A stretch of 32,232 nt of DNA from Ferruginibacter sp. (GTDB lineage: Bacteria > Bacteroidota > Bacteroidia > Chitinophagales > Chitinophagaceae), in assembly GCA_014377385.1 (NCBI GenBank), contig JACMPR010000046.1, positions 1 through 32,232 of the forward strand, written 5' to 3'. Below, piece by piece: positions 14,724 through 23,242 of this stretch. Under the pieces are notes generated by a model that saw only the letters and a list, made by a program, of their open reading frames with translations, was not told where the DNA came from and did not search any database. Positions within the stretch are counted from its first letter, which is position 1; each line of letters starts with the position of its first letter. Made by a program: the position numbers and the translations under genes.

Positions 14724-15179
14724 ATGAACATTTACGTAGGAAATCTAAGTTGGACAATGACCGATGAAGATTTAAGCAATCTTTTTACTCAGTATGGTAG
14801 TGTTACCAGCGGTAAAATTTTGAAAGACAAAATGAACGGCCGTAGCAAAGGTTTTGGTTTTGTTGAAATGGAAGACGATGAAGCAGCTCGTACTGCAATC
14901 GCCAACCTAAACGAAACAGAAGTTATGGGTCGTAAATTAATCGTTAACGAATCACAACCACGCCAGGAAGGTGAAGGTGGGTACAAGAAGCGCACTGGTG
15001 GCGGTGGCGGATATGGCGGCGGCGGTGGCGGACGTAGCAGCGGCGGAGGGTATGGCGGCAGCGGTGGCGGTGGCGGACGTAGCAGCGGTGGTGGATACGG
15101 CAGCGGTGGTGGTCGCAGCAGTGGCGGCGGCGGTGGTCGTAGCAGCGGCGGCGGCGGCGGATACAACAGGGATTATTAA
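14724..15179 (+). CDS. RRM RNA-binding protein with glycine-rich tail
   Basis: The 151-residue protein from the ATG at 14724 is one RNA recognition motif (about 1-80) plus a low-complexity tail (about 92-151). RNP2 is IYVGNL at 3-8 and RNP1 is KGFGFVEM at 42-49, with the expected aromatics. The tail is almost only Gly, Ser, Arg and Tyr, in GGGRSSGGGYGG-type units. The ORF-track start at 14673 adds 17 hydrophobic residues ahead of the RRM and is rejected. Such small RRM-Gly proteins occur in cyanobacteria and Bacteroidota, bind single-stranded RNA and often respond to cold. The repetitive GGC/GGT/AGC tail DNA is prone to length changes. A terminator follows. Confidence 0.93.
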   Translation: MNIYVGNLSWTMTDEDLSNLFTQYGSVTSGKILKDKMNGRSKGFGFVEMEDDEAARTAIANLNETEVMGRKLIVNESQPRQEGEGGYKKRTGGGGGYGGGGGGRSSGGGYGGSGGGGGRSSGGGYGSGGGRSSGGGGGRSSGGGGGYNRDY

Positions 15180-15199
15180 TATTCAAGTTATCTCCTAAT

Positions 15200-15237
15200 A
15201 AAAAAAATCCTTCACTGAAAAGTGGTGGATTTTTTTT
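15200..15237 (+). terminator. Intrinsic terminator after the RRM gene
   Basis: AAAAAATCC..CACT pairs with AGTG..GGATTTTTT around a GAAA tetraloop, with a small internal mismatch, followed by a T run. Confidence 0.8.
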
Positions 15238-15369
15238 GCGTTTTTTTAAATCAGCGTACTTCAGCGCGCTGTCTGCAAAGTCTTACAATAAATATTACCT
15301 ACATCTTTTTACATGCTGTATTTTTCGACATCTCACTTGTAAATAAAATTGCTTACTTTTTCCAGCCTT

Positions 15370-16560
15370 ATGCAGAAAATATATTTCATTTTATTCTTTC
15401 TTTTGGAACATCAATTGATTACTGCCGCCAATGATACAAGTTGGTTAAATAAAAAATGGCATGCCTGCAATAAAGATACTGCAGTCTATTACAGCCTTTC
15501 AAATAAAGTGGATACAAGCTGGCATAGGAAAATTTATTATGTTACCCCTTGTAAACTTTATATGGAAGGAAATTATACAGATTCATTGTGTAGGATAAAA
15601 ACGGGGCATTTTAATTGGTTCAATAAGGATGGAGGACGGGAAAGCTCGGCCTTGTATCAGAAGGGTAAGCCCCTTAACATTACTCATTTTCATTCTAATG
15701 GAAAAATAAAAACCAAGCTTGATTACGATAACGCTTACGGTGCAATCTATGTAAATTCCTGGGACGCAAATGGAAATGAATCTCTGATAGATAGCTTTTA
15801 TAATGATGTATTTGGGCACGAATGCCATGAGGATACTGCTTTTTCAAAAGGCATTATCAATAAAGAAGATGACATTTGGCACCTGCGATTTTTTTATCGA
15901 AGGAATGACAGTATCATGATTAATTCATTTTATAAAGAAAGGCTTTGTAAAACAAGAATAAACTATTGGGTGCGGTATTACAAAGGAATTGCAATTGATT
16001 CAATAACCTACAGCAGTAATGGAAAAAAAATATTAGAATGGTTATATACCAATGAAGGGATTAAGAACAAGATAAAAACCTTCGATTCCGGAAAGCTGGT
16101 GAATGAATTATATTTTCATAAAAACGGGCAGAAAAATTACTACAAAGAATATGACAGCACCTGGAAAATAACCATGGCAAAAAACTGGGATGAGCATGGA
16201 CAGGAAATAGCTGTGGATAGCCTGATAAAATACCCGCAACCAATCGAAAATGAAGGGAAATGGAAACAGCAATTGATTAAAAAGATTAACGACAATCAAT
16301 CGTTTAGCCGAAAAGAAAAAAAAGATTTCTACGGAACAGTTTATATCGGTTTCATCATTGACAGCAACGGCAATCTTGACAGTGCCCTAATAACAACAGC
16401 TTCAACTTTCCCGAAAATGGATACAGTTATTTTAAATATTTGCAGGCAGGAGCATACATGGAAGGCCGGTACATACCATGGAAGAAGGGATTTATTTCGG
16501 ATGAGGGCCTATTTTTCTTTTGTAGCCGGAAAACTGGTTGATTATAAACCTTACTATTGA
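15370..16560 (+). CDS. Exported repeat protein with TonB-C-like C-terminus
   Basis: The 396-residue protein from the ATG at 15370 begins with a signal peptide (MQKIYFILFFLLEHQLITAAND); the TTG start at 15349 in the ORF track would break it. The middle (about 60-290) holds degenerate repeats of the MORN/YwqK kind, with recurring cores such as FHSNGKIK, YSSNGKKI, FHKNGQKN and SWDANGNE. The last 100 residues resemble a TonB C-terminal domain (VYIGFIIDSNGNLDSALITTAS, then a TW...HGRRDLFRMRAYFSF end). Proteins with this layout are frequent in Bacteroidota and have no proven function; a periplasmic or surface scaffold is a guess. A decayed copy of the same gene starts seven bases after its stop. 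Confidence 0.65.
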   Translation: MQKIYFILFFLLEHQLITAANDTSWLNKKWHACNKDTAVYYSLSNKVDTSWHRKIYYVTPCKLYMEGNYTDSLCRIKTGHFNWFNKDGGRESSALYQKGKPLNITHFHSNGKIKTKLDYDNAYGAIYVNSWDANGNESLIDSFYNDVFGHECHEDTAFSKGIINKEDDIWHLRFFYRRNDSIMINSFYKERLCKTRINYWVRYYKGIAIDSITYSSNGKKILEWLYTNEGIKNKIKTFDSGKLVNELYFHKNGQKNYYKEYDSTWKITMAKNWDEHGQEIAVDSLIKYPQPIENEGKWKQQLIKKINDNQSFSRKEKKDFYGTVYIGFIIDSNGNLDSALITTASTFPKMDTVILNICRQEHTWKAGTYHGRRDLFRMRAYFSFVAGKLVDYKPYY

Positions 16561-16567
16561 TAAGTAA

Positions 16568-17445
16568 ATGAAAAAATCATTTTAAGTCTTTTTGTGTTTG
16601 TTTGCTGATACTTTTGTTTGTGTCGAAAATGACAGCACATGGCTAAATAAAAAATGGCATACCTGGAATTAAAGACAGCGCAACCTCTATTCACTCGTAA
16701 CAACAAAAGAAACGACCTGGCGGCTTCAGATCTTTTTTGTTAGCAATACTGAACGCTTCATGATTGGATATTTTGAAGCTGCGGCACGTTCAAAAAAAAA
16801 CGGAATGTTCCCGAGGTATAACACCAGGGATTCCATTACGAATTCTATGTTTTATGAAAAAGGAATACCAGGATATATTTGCAATTTTCACGAAAATGGA
16901 AAAAAAATGGTGGTCGTTGACAATGAAAAAAATATCACCACTTATTTAAATTCATGGGATGCTGACGGCAACGATGTAACAGCCGATACTTTTTCCAATA
17001 ACGGCCTGAGCCGTAATTGTCATCAGGACACCGCATGCAGTAAACAAACAGTAAACCTGAATACAGTTTTTGGTATTGTCATTTTTACAATGTGAAAGCT
17101 GATACACGCTTCTACGCATATTTTTTCAAGAAACGATCAGGCAAAACCCAATTACAATATTTGAGAGAATTAATAAGAGATGATACGGTAAAAAAGTAAG
17201 CCCTTTAAGCTTTTTATGGCAATGCTTTTATTGATTTTTTTACTGAGGAAAATGGGAATATCGGGGATATTTTTGTAGAGGAAAGTTTGATTTATCCACA
17301 AAAGGTCAGCCTGATATTAAACGCCTGCAAGACAATTTAACATTGGAACCCATGCACTGTCCATGGAAGACCGGAAAGATTTTTCGGAGTTCATTACTTT
17401 TCTTTTATAAATGGAAAAGTGATTCAGTATCAAACCCTGTATTAA
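16568..17445 (+). pseudogene. Decayed tandem paralogue of the preceding gene
   Basis: Translated in pieces, this region matches the gene at 15370-16560 from end to end. The start ATGAAAAAATCATTT meets TAA after five codons. WLNKKWHTWN (near 16640-16670) matches WLNKKWHACN and is followed by an extra T that creates a stop, then a compensating loss that restores the frame at YSL. MIGYFEAAARSKKNGMF... through YLNSWDADGND matches the paralogue up to a frameshift near 17058, after which WYCHFYNVKADTRFYAYFFKKR continues in another frame. Roughly 100 codons of repeats are then missing, and the end NGNIGDIFVEES...HGRPERFFGVHYFSFINGKVIQY matches the paralogue's TonB-C end. The terminal TAA is at 17443-17445. 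The ORF at 16760-17095 is one fragment. Confidence 0.85.
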
Positions 17446-17482
17446 ATGCTTTAATATTTTCACCATTATCATTGCGCATTGC

Positions 17483-17511
17483 ATAAAAAACCCGGCATGA
17501 AGCCGGGTTAC
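17483..17511 (-). terminator. Intrinsic terminator after the alpha/beta hydrolase gene
   Basis: AACCCGGC and GCCGGGTT form a perfect 8-bp stem with a 5-base loop. On the minus strand it is followed by TTTTTT, and it lies 22 bases after the hydrolase stop. Confidence 0.85.
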
Positions 17512-17532
17512 AAAATACAAATCGGTGTAACG

Positions 17533-18846
17533 TTATTCCTTGTACCAATCTTCTGTGGTGGGCATGGCAAATGGCTTTGTAAAAAAGTTATTCATTATTT
17601 CAAGGAATTGTTCCCTTTTCTCCCATGCCCCGCCGTGAGTAGACCCTGGCAGAATACACAATTGCGAATTGGGTATATTTTGAAATATTTTCAAAAGATG
17701 TTCCGGGCGAATCACATCCCTGTCGCCTCCCATAATAAGACAAGGCGCTTTGATGCTGTTGAGTTTTGAATAAGGGATATTGGGATAATCACGCATCATT
17801 TCGTATAATTTCACCTCGTGTTTATCAGTGGAGGTTTTAATAACCCGGTTGACGGCCGTAACAGCCCAACCAAAAACGGCGGCACTATCCGGTTGAATAT
17901 TTGGTGCATACGCTACGACCCGCTTTACTTTTTTAGGGTAATCCATTGCCAGGAGCAGGCATAGTATAGCACCATCACTTTGTCCCCATATAAATACTGA
18001 ATCAATATTCAGCTGATCGAGAAGCGCATTTACATCAGCGGCCATCTGGTCGTAGGTAAGTGGCTTATCAGTGTCGGTAGAACGCCCCTGCGAACGGCTG
18101 TCGATGGCAATCACTTTGTATTTTTTAATAAGATCCGGATAGTGGCTTGAAGCGTTTTCAATAGAACCGCCGTTGCCATGCAGTACCACCAACGGTGAGC
18201 CGTCACCATAAATTTCATAGTAAAGTTTGATGCCATTCACCTCTGCAAATTTTCCTGCCCTTTTATTGTAACCATAATTTGGAACACCAGTTCCCGTAAT
18301 CTCAAGTACAGCACTTTTTGATACGGCATCCATTAACACGACAGCTTTAAAAAGATCATTGACACCACTTTTACTTTCTGGTCTTCCAACTCCACTTCCC
18401 CATCCCTCCATACCTTTTTCAAAGTCGGCGTTGTAAATAGTTACCCACTTATTCTTTTCTTTTTCTACTTCAACTTTAAAATTATCGTAATAAAATTTAC
18501 CATTCTTTTCTACAAGGGCCCCAATTACAAGCTGGTTGGCAGCCGAATCAATTTTGCCCTGGATAGTATAGGTCTTCCAATTGCTGTTGCGTATAGGTTG
18601 CTTCATCATGTTTTCAAAAAAGCCGGTACGGTTTGGATTGTCAACCCTGGCCCACAGCCTGGCTGATGCGCTGTCGTCTTCTACCGCAGCCTTCACCTGC
18701 GCCTGCAACCTGAAAAGATTTCCTTCGTATCCTTTGGTTGAGATAATGTGAGACCAGGATGCCCAATTTTCCTGTGCAAAACTTTGCTGGCAAAAGCCAA
18801 TACTAATTAACACGGCAAGTAATAATAAATTGCTCCTGTAATTCAT
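17533..18846 (-). CDS. Exported alpha/beta hydrolase with an extra N-terminal domain
   Basis: The 437-residue protein starts with a signal peptide (about 1-25, ending SFAQ). Residues about 30-185 form a separate domain with a beta-rich pattern resembling a jelly-roll carbohydrate-binding-like module (SARLWARVDN, YYDNFKVEVE, ADFEKGMEGWG). Residues about 200-437 are an alpha/beta hydrolase: HGNGG oxyanion loop at 223-227, nucleophile elbow GQSDG with Ser290, acid in GGDRDV (Asp375 or Asp377) and base His404 in GSTHGG. An active serine esterase or similar in the periplasm or outside the cell is likely; the substrate is unknown. It lies tail to tail with the pseudogene and has its own terminator. 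Confidence 0.83.
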   Translation of the reverse strand: MNYRSNLLLLAVLISIGFCQQSFAQENWASWSHIISTKGYEGNLFRLQAQVKAAVEDDSASARLWARVDNPNRTGFFENMMKQPIRNSNWKTYTIQGKIDSAANQLVIGALVEKNGKFYYDNFKVEVEKEKNKWVTIYNADFEKGMEGWGSGVGRPESKSGVNDLFKAVVLMDAVSKSAVLEITGTGVPNYGYNKRAGKFAEVNGIKLYYEIYGDGSPLVVLHGNGGSIENASSHYPDLIKKYKVIAIDSRSQGRSTDTDKPLTYDQMAADVNALLDQLNIDSVFIWGQSDGAILCLLLAMDYPKKVKRVVAYAPNIQPDSAAVFGWAVTAVNRVIKTSTDKHEVKLYEMMRDYPNIPYSKLNSIKAPCLIMGGDRDVIRPEHLLKIFQNIPNSQLCILPGSTHGGAWEKREQFLEIMNNFFTKPFAMPTTEDWYKE

Positions 18847-19141
18847 GACAGCTGTTTTGTGGTTAAAAAATATCGTTCTGATTCCTGTACAAGAAAGAAA
18901 TTACAAATTATTTAAGTTGCATCATTAGCGCCGGCGTTCTTCGAAGTAATGCATTCATTGATACTTTGGAGGCAATCAAGGTGTGCCGTTCGTAGCCTTT
19001 AAAACACTCACCGTAAAACCCGAATGGGCTAATTTCCTGTTAAGAACATCCGTGCTAAGATTAAAAATACAATGTTATTCTAAATTTTGATATATTGTAA
19101 AACGTGAAAATTGATGCAAAATTTGAGTGATTAAGGATACA

Positions 19142-19603
19142 TCAATGCGTCATCGTCACTTTATAATACGGCCCGCCAACCGGGTAATAATATTCATAAA
19201 CAAAAATATCAGCATCGAGTTGAAGGATGGTCCAGTCTTGAGTTTGATTGTAACTTCCGAGATTTTTTATAACTGATAAATGCGTTTGATCATTGGTGAA
19301 TCCGAATGTTCCCATGCCCAGTAGTTGGGGGTCGGAAGGGTTACATTTTTCAGAACCGCCATCTATAATAAAACTATATGTTGAAGTAAAAGATGTTCTA
19401 TTATCGAGGTTGCATGGCTCCAGGCTAAAGTAATCAACCTCCCATGGATCAGTCGGTGCCGATCTTTTAAGAACATTGGTTTCGAACCAGCCACCATTTT
19501 GAGTAAGAAAATTTATCTTCGTAGCATCTGCTGTTGTCTTATCTTTTTTACAAGAAAAACAAAAGAGCGTGGAGATGAAAAGGGCCAGACATAATTTTTG
19601 CAT
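19142..19603 (-). CDS. Small lipoprotein, lipocalin-like size
   Basis: The 153-residue protein begins MQKLCLALFISTLFCFSCKKDK. The stretch FCFS-C is a lipobox with the lipidated Cys at 18, followed by KKDK, which is typical of Bacteroidota lipoproteins. The mature part has beta-strand-like alternation (NGGWFETNVLKR, YSFIIDGGSEKC, GMGTFGFTNDQTHLSVI, WTILQLDADIFVYEYYY). This recalls the small lipocalin-like Bacteroidota families with an N-terminal GxW motif. Two further Cys could form a disulfide. No operon partner is evident, and no specific function can be named. Confidence 0.7.
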   Translation of the reverse strand: MQKLCLALFISTLFCFSCKKDKTTADATKINFLTQNGGWFETNVLKRSAPTDPWEVDYFSLEPCNLDNRTSFTSTYSFIIDGGSEKCNPSDPQLLGMGTFGFTNDQTHLSVIKNLGSYNQTQDWTILQLDADIFVYEYYYPVGGPYYKVTMTH

Positions 19604-19782
19604 ACCGGAAAATTTGTACGGCCCAAGCGCAAGGGGCCTGTAATAAAATGTTTTTTGAAAGATAAGAATTATTTAAATCTAAAAGCGATGGAAGTGAGGC
19701 TATCTTAGTTTGCTTTTGGCCCGTGAACACCAAGGGTGACTTTTTCTACTCCGAACCGCAGTGCCGGTAGCTAGTATTTCTG

Positions 19783-19790
19783 TACATTTG
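19783..19790 (+). promoter_or_regulatory. Candidate -7 element for the small protein at 19812
   Basis: TACATTTG is a full match to TAnnTTTG and ends 21 bases before the ATG at 19812. Because it lies downstream of the ORF-track start at 19761, it supports the shorter protein. Confidence 0.5.
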
Positions 19791-19811
19791 TTTTACAATC
19801 TGTTCACAAAA

Positions 19812-20138
19812 ATGAATTCTACCTCTTCAGCACTCAATACTTTATTCAACAGGATTCCCAGGAGGCATAGTACGGATAATGTAAAAGAGATGTATAGCAT
19901 CCTCAATGATTACGAGGAATGCCTCAAAAATATTGAAGCAGAAAATACCTGGTATGAAAAAAATACGGCAATATACTTCGATGAAATTGAAGCCGTGAGA
20001 ATGCTGGTAAAAAAATCCACGGATAACAAAGCATCAAAAAAGAATAAGGATACATTTTTTGATGAAGCCTCGGGTGCCCTGAAAGACGGCATTCAATCGT
20101 TAATTGAAGTTTACGCTGATGGAACGATGACCGGTTAA
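19812..20138 (+). CDS. Small charged helical protein of unknown function
   Basis: I do not recognise this family. The protein has 108 residues from the ATG at 19812; the frame opens at 19761, but a promoter-like octamer lies between. It has no signal peptide or membrane segment, is rich in Asp, Glu, Lys and Asn, and looks mostly helical (NVKEMYSILNDYEECLKNIEAENTWYEKNTAIYFDEIEAVRMLVKK). Codon use is like its neighbours. It is convergent with the CDGSH gene, with 39 bases between the stops. Confidence 0.6.
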   Translation: MNSTSSALNTLFNRIPRRHSTDNVKEMYSILNDYEECLKNIEAENTWYEKNTAIYFDEIEAVRMLVKKSTDNKASKKNKDTFFDEASGALKDGIQSLIEVYADGTMTG

Positions 20139-20177
20139 GTGTTCATGCACTTTAATCTTCATTCCCCAAAAAAATCA

Positions 20178-20405
20178 TTACGCCTGCTTTTTTGGCGGCA
20201 GGTCAAACGCAATTGCATCATGTTCAAAATGATTTCGATGAGATCCATCACAAAATGGTTTGTTTTTAGAAAGGCCACATCGGCATAAACTTACTACTTC
20301 TCTTCCCTGTAGATTGTACAGTACGCCATTTTTATCGGCAATTTCAAAATCTCCTTCAATCTTTAATGAACCATTATTTAATACGGTAATTTTTGTATTC
20401 GCCAT
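20178..20405 (-). CDS. CDGSH-type iron-sulfur protein
   Basis: The 75-residue protein carries one complete CDGSH motif, CRCGLSKNKPFCDGSH, with ligands Cys41, Cys43, Cys52 and His56 for a 2Fe-2S cluster of the mitoNEET type. The N-terminal half (KITVLNNGSLKIEGDFEIADKNG) matches the small bacterial CDGSH proteins in which a beta-cap precedes the motif. There is no membrane anchor, so it should be cytoplasmic; roles in redox or cluster handling are suggested for the family but not proven. A TATCTTTA octamer lies just upstream. Confidence 0.92.
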   Translation of the reverse strand: MANTKITVLNNGSLKIEGDFEIADKNGVLYNLQGREVVSLCRCGLSKNKPFCDGSHRNHFEHDAIAFDLPPKKQA

Positions 20406-20421
20406 ATGTTGATTGTTTATT

Positions 20422-20429
20422 TAAAGATA
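20422..20429 (-). promoter_or_regulatory. Candidate -7 element for the CDGSH gene
   Basis: On the minus strand this reads TATCTTTA and ends 16 bases before the ATG at 20405. Confidence 0.45.
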
Positions 20430-20646
20430 CCGGATATTATGGTATGGAAAATGAAGGCTGGAATTTTGGGCTACGGCGAGGATGAGAAATTGTCCTCCAT
20501 TTCCATTCAGGAGCAATCATAGTGTCAATTCTTGATTAACTTGTTTACACTAATTTACAGCCTCCCAGCTATAAAGAATGGGATCAGGATTGATTTTTAA
20601 TTGGATCGAAAACTACTGCTAACATCACGCTCGTTTAAATTTAAGT

Positions 20647-21828
20647 ATGAATATTCATTTTTCGTTTAGTGTTATTCTCTTAATTATAGGCATACTCGCT
20701 GGTATATTGTCCGCTATTACACTGCTTTTCGAAAAGTCTAACAGGGAAGCTAACAGGTATTTAACTGCATTGGTATTGGTTTCACTCGGCTCTCTCTTTC
20801 ATAATTTCCTGATAGAAACCACTATTTACAACCAGTATCCTCAGCTTTATTTTTTACCCGTCTTATTGTCTTTTGGCATCGGCCCACTGCTTTACCTGTA
20901 TATAAACAGGCTAATCAATCTTAAACCTTTGAGAAGCAGGAGTGTGTTTTTTCATCTGCTGCCGCTGATTATCCAGTTTGTATTTTATGGTATTTGTTTT
21001 GTTCAAAATGGCGCTGCCAAATACCATATCTATTCAAACTTGTACCAACCTCTTATAAACCCTCTTCAAAACCTGGTAGTTTATTGCTCGGTTTCGATCT
21101 ACATTTATCTCTCTTTTAAAGAAATTCATTTTTTCAAACGACAAGTGAATGACTATTATTCCAACAACAGCAAAATTGCATTGCAGTGGCTGAACAGATT
21201 ACTATACCTGTTTATGCTGTATTACATGCTTTCAATATTATTCGTAATCATATCCTATTCTTTTAATATTTCCTCCAATTATTTTCCGGCTGATCTCCTC
21301 CGATGCATCATCATTTTTACCATTGCTGTGTTTGCGGTAAAACAAAACAGCCTTGTTGATATTCAGCATAATCTCCATTCAGTTATTGCAGAACAGGTTG
21401 AACTGCGTGAAGAAGGGTCGACAAAAGCGACTGCTATCCAACTGCCAGAGCGGGAAATAACAGGCGAAGAAGCATCTGCAAAAGCAAAAGAGGTAAATCC
21501 AGCCCTGCTTAAAAAGATCATCGAAGTGGTAGAAGTTGAAAAATTATACCTCCAGGAAGAATTAACTATTGCAGACCTTGCAAATAAACTGGGGTATAGC
21601 ACAAGGACGATTTCTTTTTCCATAAACAGCGGACTAAAAAAATCATTTTCCCTCTTCATAAATGAATACCGTGTAAACCTTTTTAAAGAAAAAAAAGCTT
21701 CCGGGAAATTCGATCACCTAACGATCATGAGCCTCGCTTATGATTGTGGCTTTAATTCAAAGTCAACCTTTAACCGGATCTTTAAAGAAATAACTGGTTC
21801 ATCCCCTAAGGAACAAAAAAGCTCCTAA
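20647..21828 (+). CDS. Seven-TM membrane-anchored AraC-family regulator
   Basis: The 393-residue protein has about seven hydrophobic segments in its first 235 residues (roughly 6-28, 38-56, 65-87, 100-118, 140-160, 185-208 and 217-234). A cytoplasmic linker follows (about 240-290), and then a C-terminal AraC-type double helix-turn-helix: LTIADLANKLGYSTRTISFSIN, then LTIMSLAYDCGFNSKSTFNRIFKEITGSSPKEQK. This 7TM-AraC layout is common in Bacteroidota and presumably couples an envelope or small-molecule signal to transcription. The next gene in the same direction, a YceI-domain lipoprotein with its own -7 element, is the obvious candidate target. Ligand and target are not known. Confidence 0.88.
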   Translation: MNIHFSFSVILLIIGILAGILSAITLLFEKSNREANRYLTALVLVSLGSLFHNFLIETTIYNQYPQLYFLPVLLSFGIGPLLYLYINRLINLKPLRSRSVFFHLLPLIIQFVFYGICFVQNGAAKYHIYSNLYQPLINPLQNLVVYCSVSIYIYLSFKEIHFFKRQVNDYYSNNSKIALQWLNRLLYLFMLYYMLSILFVIISYSFNISSNYFPADLLRCIIIFTIAVFAVKQNSLVDIQHNLHSVIAEQVELREEGSTKATAIQLPEREITGEEASAKAKEVNPALLKKIIEVVEVEKLYLQEELTIADLANKLGYSTRTISFSINSGLKKSFSLFINEYRVNLFKEKKASGKFDHLTIMSLAYDCGFNSKSTFNRIFKEITGSSPKEQKSS

Positions 21829-21945
21829 AAATAGGTGCCAGATCCGGAACTGGTTCATCCAACCAACTATCAATCAGTCATATAAATGTTATCTCGTCAT
21901 TTGTCCCAGATCACGATTCAGGGCGTTAAAGGCTATGCACCGATC

Positions 21946-21953
21946 TATTTTTG
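21946..21953 (+). promoter_or_regulatory. Candidate -7 element for the YceI lipoprotein gene
   Basis: TATTTTTG is a full match to TAnnTTTG. It ends 26 bases before the ATG at 21980 and after the ORF-track start at 21935, which supports the later start. Confidence 0.45.
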
Positions 21954-21979
21954 TGTTTCAACATTCAAAAGAAAACATC

Positions 21980-23041
21980 ATGAAACACATTATTATCAAT
22001 CTCGTTATTCTGTTATTAACCCTGGCTTCCTGTCAGCAAAAAAATGCCCGGCCTTTGGAAAATACGGTAAGGGAAACGAAGAATTTTTCCGCAATAGAAT
22101 TAAATTACGAAGCAGGCAAAAGCGCTGCCGGGCGGCTATTCCCGGACAAATTAAGAGATTTACCGAACGAAATAATCGCAACACATTATCCCAATCCCTG
22201 TTCTGCAACCCTGGAAGACAGTATGTATATCTGGAAACACAATACAAGCATTCAGACAAAAGAGGACATGCAAATCGTTGAATATGGCAGTTTTGTTTTC
22301 ACTGAAAAAGGATGGTATCTCAGAGTGAGCATGTCGCCGGCAGATTTTGAAAAATATTATAACTGCAAAGGAGGACTGCTTAAAAAAGGCATGTTATATA
22401 CAGACGATGCCAGCTGGCGAAGGGATAAGAGACTTATTGCCGGTGATGCCATGTGGTATTATATCGCAAAGGATAAAAACGGGCGGTTGCTGAAGGGAAC
22501 TGCCCCAATTGAAACAGAAGGCAAACTTGTAAATTCAACTGTAAAAACCGCAGCTGTAGCGAAAGCGTCTATTGCCTGGACAGGTTACGGGGAGATCGGA
22601 AACTATAGCCTGACCGGAAATATAAAATTAAAAGGTGCTGAAGTGTCTATGGAAGCGGGCAGAATTATACAGGCAACTATCATCATAGATATGAAGAGCA
22701 TCACGCACGATCAAAAACAACTGGAAGAACATCTAAAGGACAAGGATTTTTTTGATGTTTCCAGGTTCCCTGTAGCTATTTTTAAAACCGAAACGGTGGA
22801 TTATAAAAATGCAGGCAACGCCATAGCGAAAGGTAGTCTAACCATCAAAGGAGTTACGAAACCAATTTCCCTTTCTTTGCAAATTAGCAACGCCGGAGAT
22901 ATTACTGTGCTCAAAAGTGAGATCAGCATCGACAGAACTGTCTTTGGTATAAAATACAATTCAAAAAGTTTTTTTGGAAATTTAGGTGACCAGGCGATTA
23001 AAAATAATTTTGACCTGGCTTTTGAGCTTAAATTAATGTAA
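21980..23041 (+). CDS. Lipoprotein with unknown N-terminal domain and YceI domain
   Basis: The protein has 353 residues from the ATG at 21980. It begins MKHIIINLVILLLTLASCQQ, a lipoprotein signal with the lipidated Cys at 18. Residues about 30-170 are a domain I do not recognise (it contains THYPNPCSATLEDSMYIWKH and GSFVFTEKGWYLRVSMS). Residues about 180-353 are a YceI domain, a lipocalin-like barrel: ASIAWTGYGEIGNYSLTGNIKLKG, SITHDQKQLEEHLKDKDFFDVSRFPVAIFKTE, KGSLTIKGVTKPISLSLQI and IDRTVFGIKYNSKSFFG. YceI barrels bind polyisoprenoids or other amphiphiles in the periplasm. It lies 151 bases behind the 7TM-AraC gene. Confidence 0.82.
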   Translation: MKHIIINLVILLLTLASCQQKNARPLENTVRETKNFSAIELNYEAGKSAAGRLFPDKLRDLPNEIIATHYPNPCSATLEDSMYIWKHNTSIQTKEDMQIVEYGSFVFTEKGWYLRVSMSPADFEKYYNCKGGLLKKGMLYTDDASWRRDKRLIAGDAMWYYIAKDKNGRLLKGTAPIETEGKLVNSTVKTAAVAKASIAWTGYGEIGNYSLTGNIKLKGAEVSMEAGRIIQATIIIDMKSITHDQKQLEEHLKDKDFFDVSRFPVAIFKTETVDYKNAGNAIAKGSLTIKGVTKPISLSLQISNAGDITVLKSEISIDRTVFGIKYNSKSFFGNLGDQAIKNNFDLAFELKLM

Positions 23042-23242
23042 TCCAGAAACGGGATAATTCACCGCTCACGCCGTCACCTACGCTTTAGTTAGTCAAACCA
23101 ACTTCGGCTAACCAATGGCTGCGGTATGTGTTTCCTTCACGAATCATCAACACTCAAAAGACCGGCTGATGGGAATTTTTAACGCAAATGAATGTTAGCC
23201 TTTAATTAACCAGGGATGCGATAAAGTATCATTTTTTAAGTA

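Noticed and set aside
14789-15186. Proline-rich and Arg/His-rich ORFs on the minus strand opposite the RRM gene tail
   Set aside because: They are antisense shadows of the GGC/GGT repeat that encodes the glycine-rich tail; they have no start context or family character.
18960-19060. Short minus-strand frame fragments between the hydrolase and the lipoprotein (for example KLAHSGFTVSVLKATNG)
   Set aside because: They look vaguely protein-like but are under 40 codons, stop in every frame and match no family with confidence.
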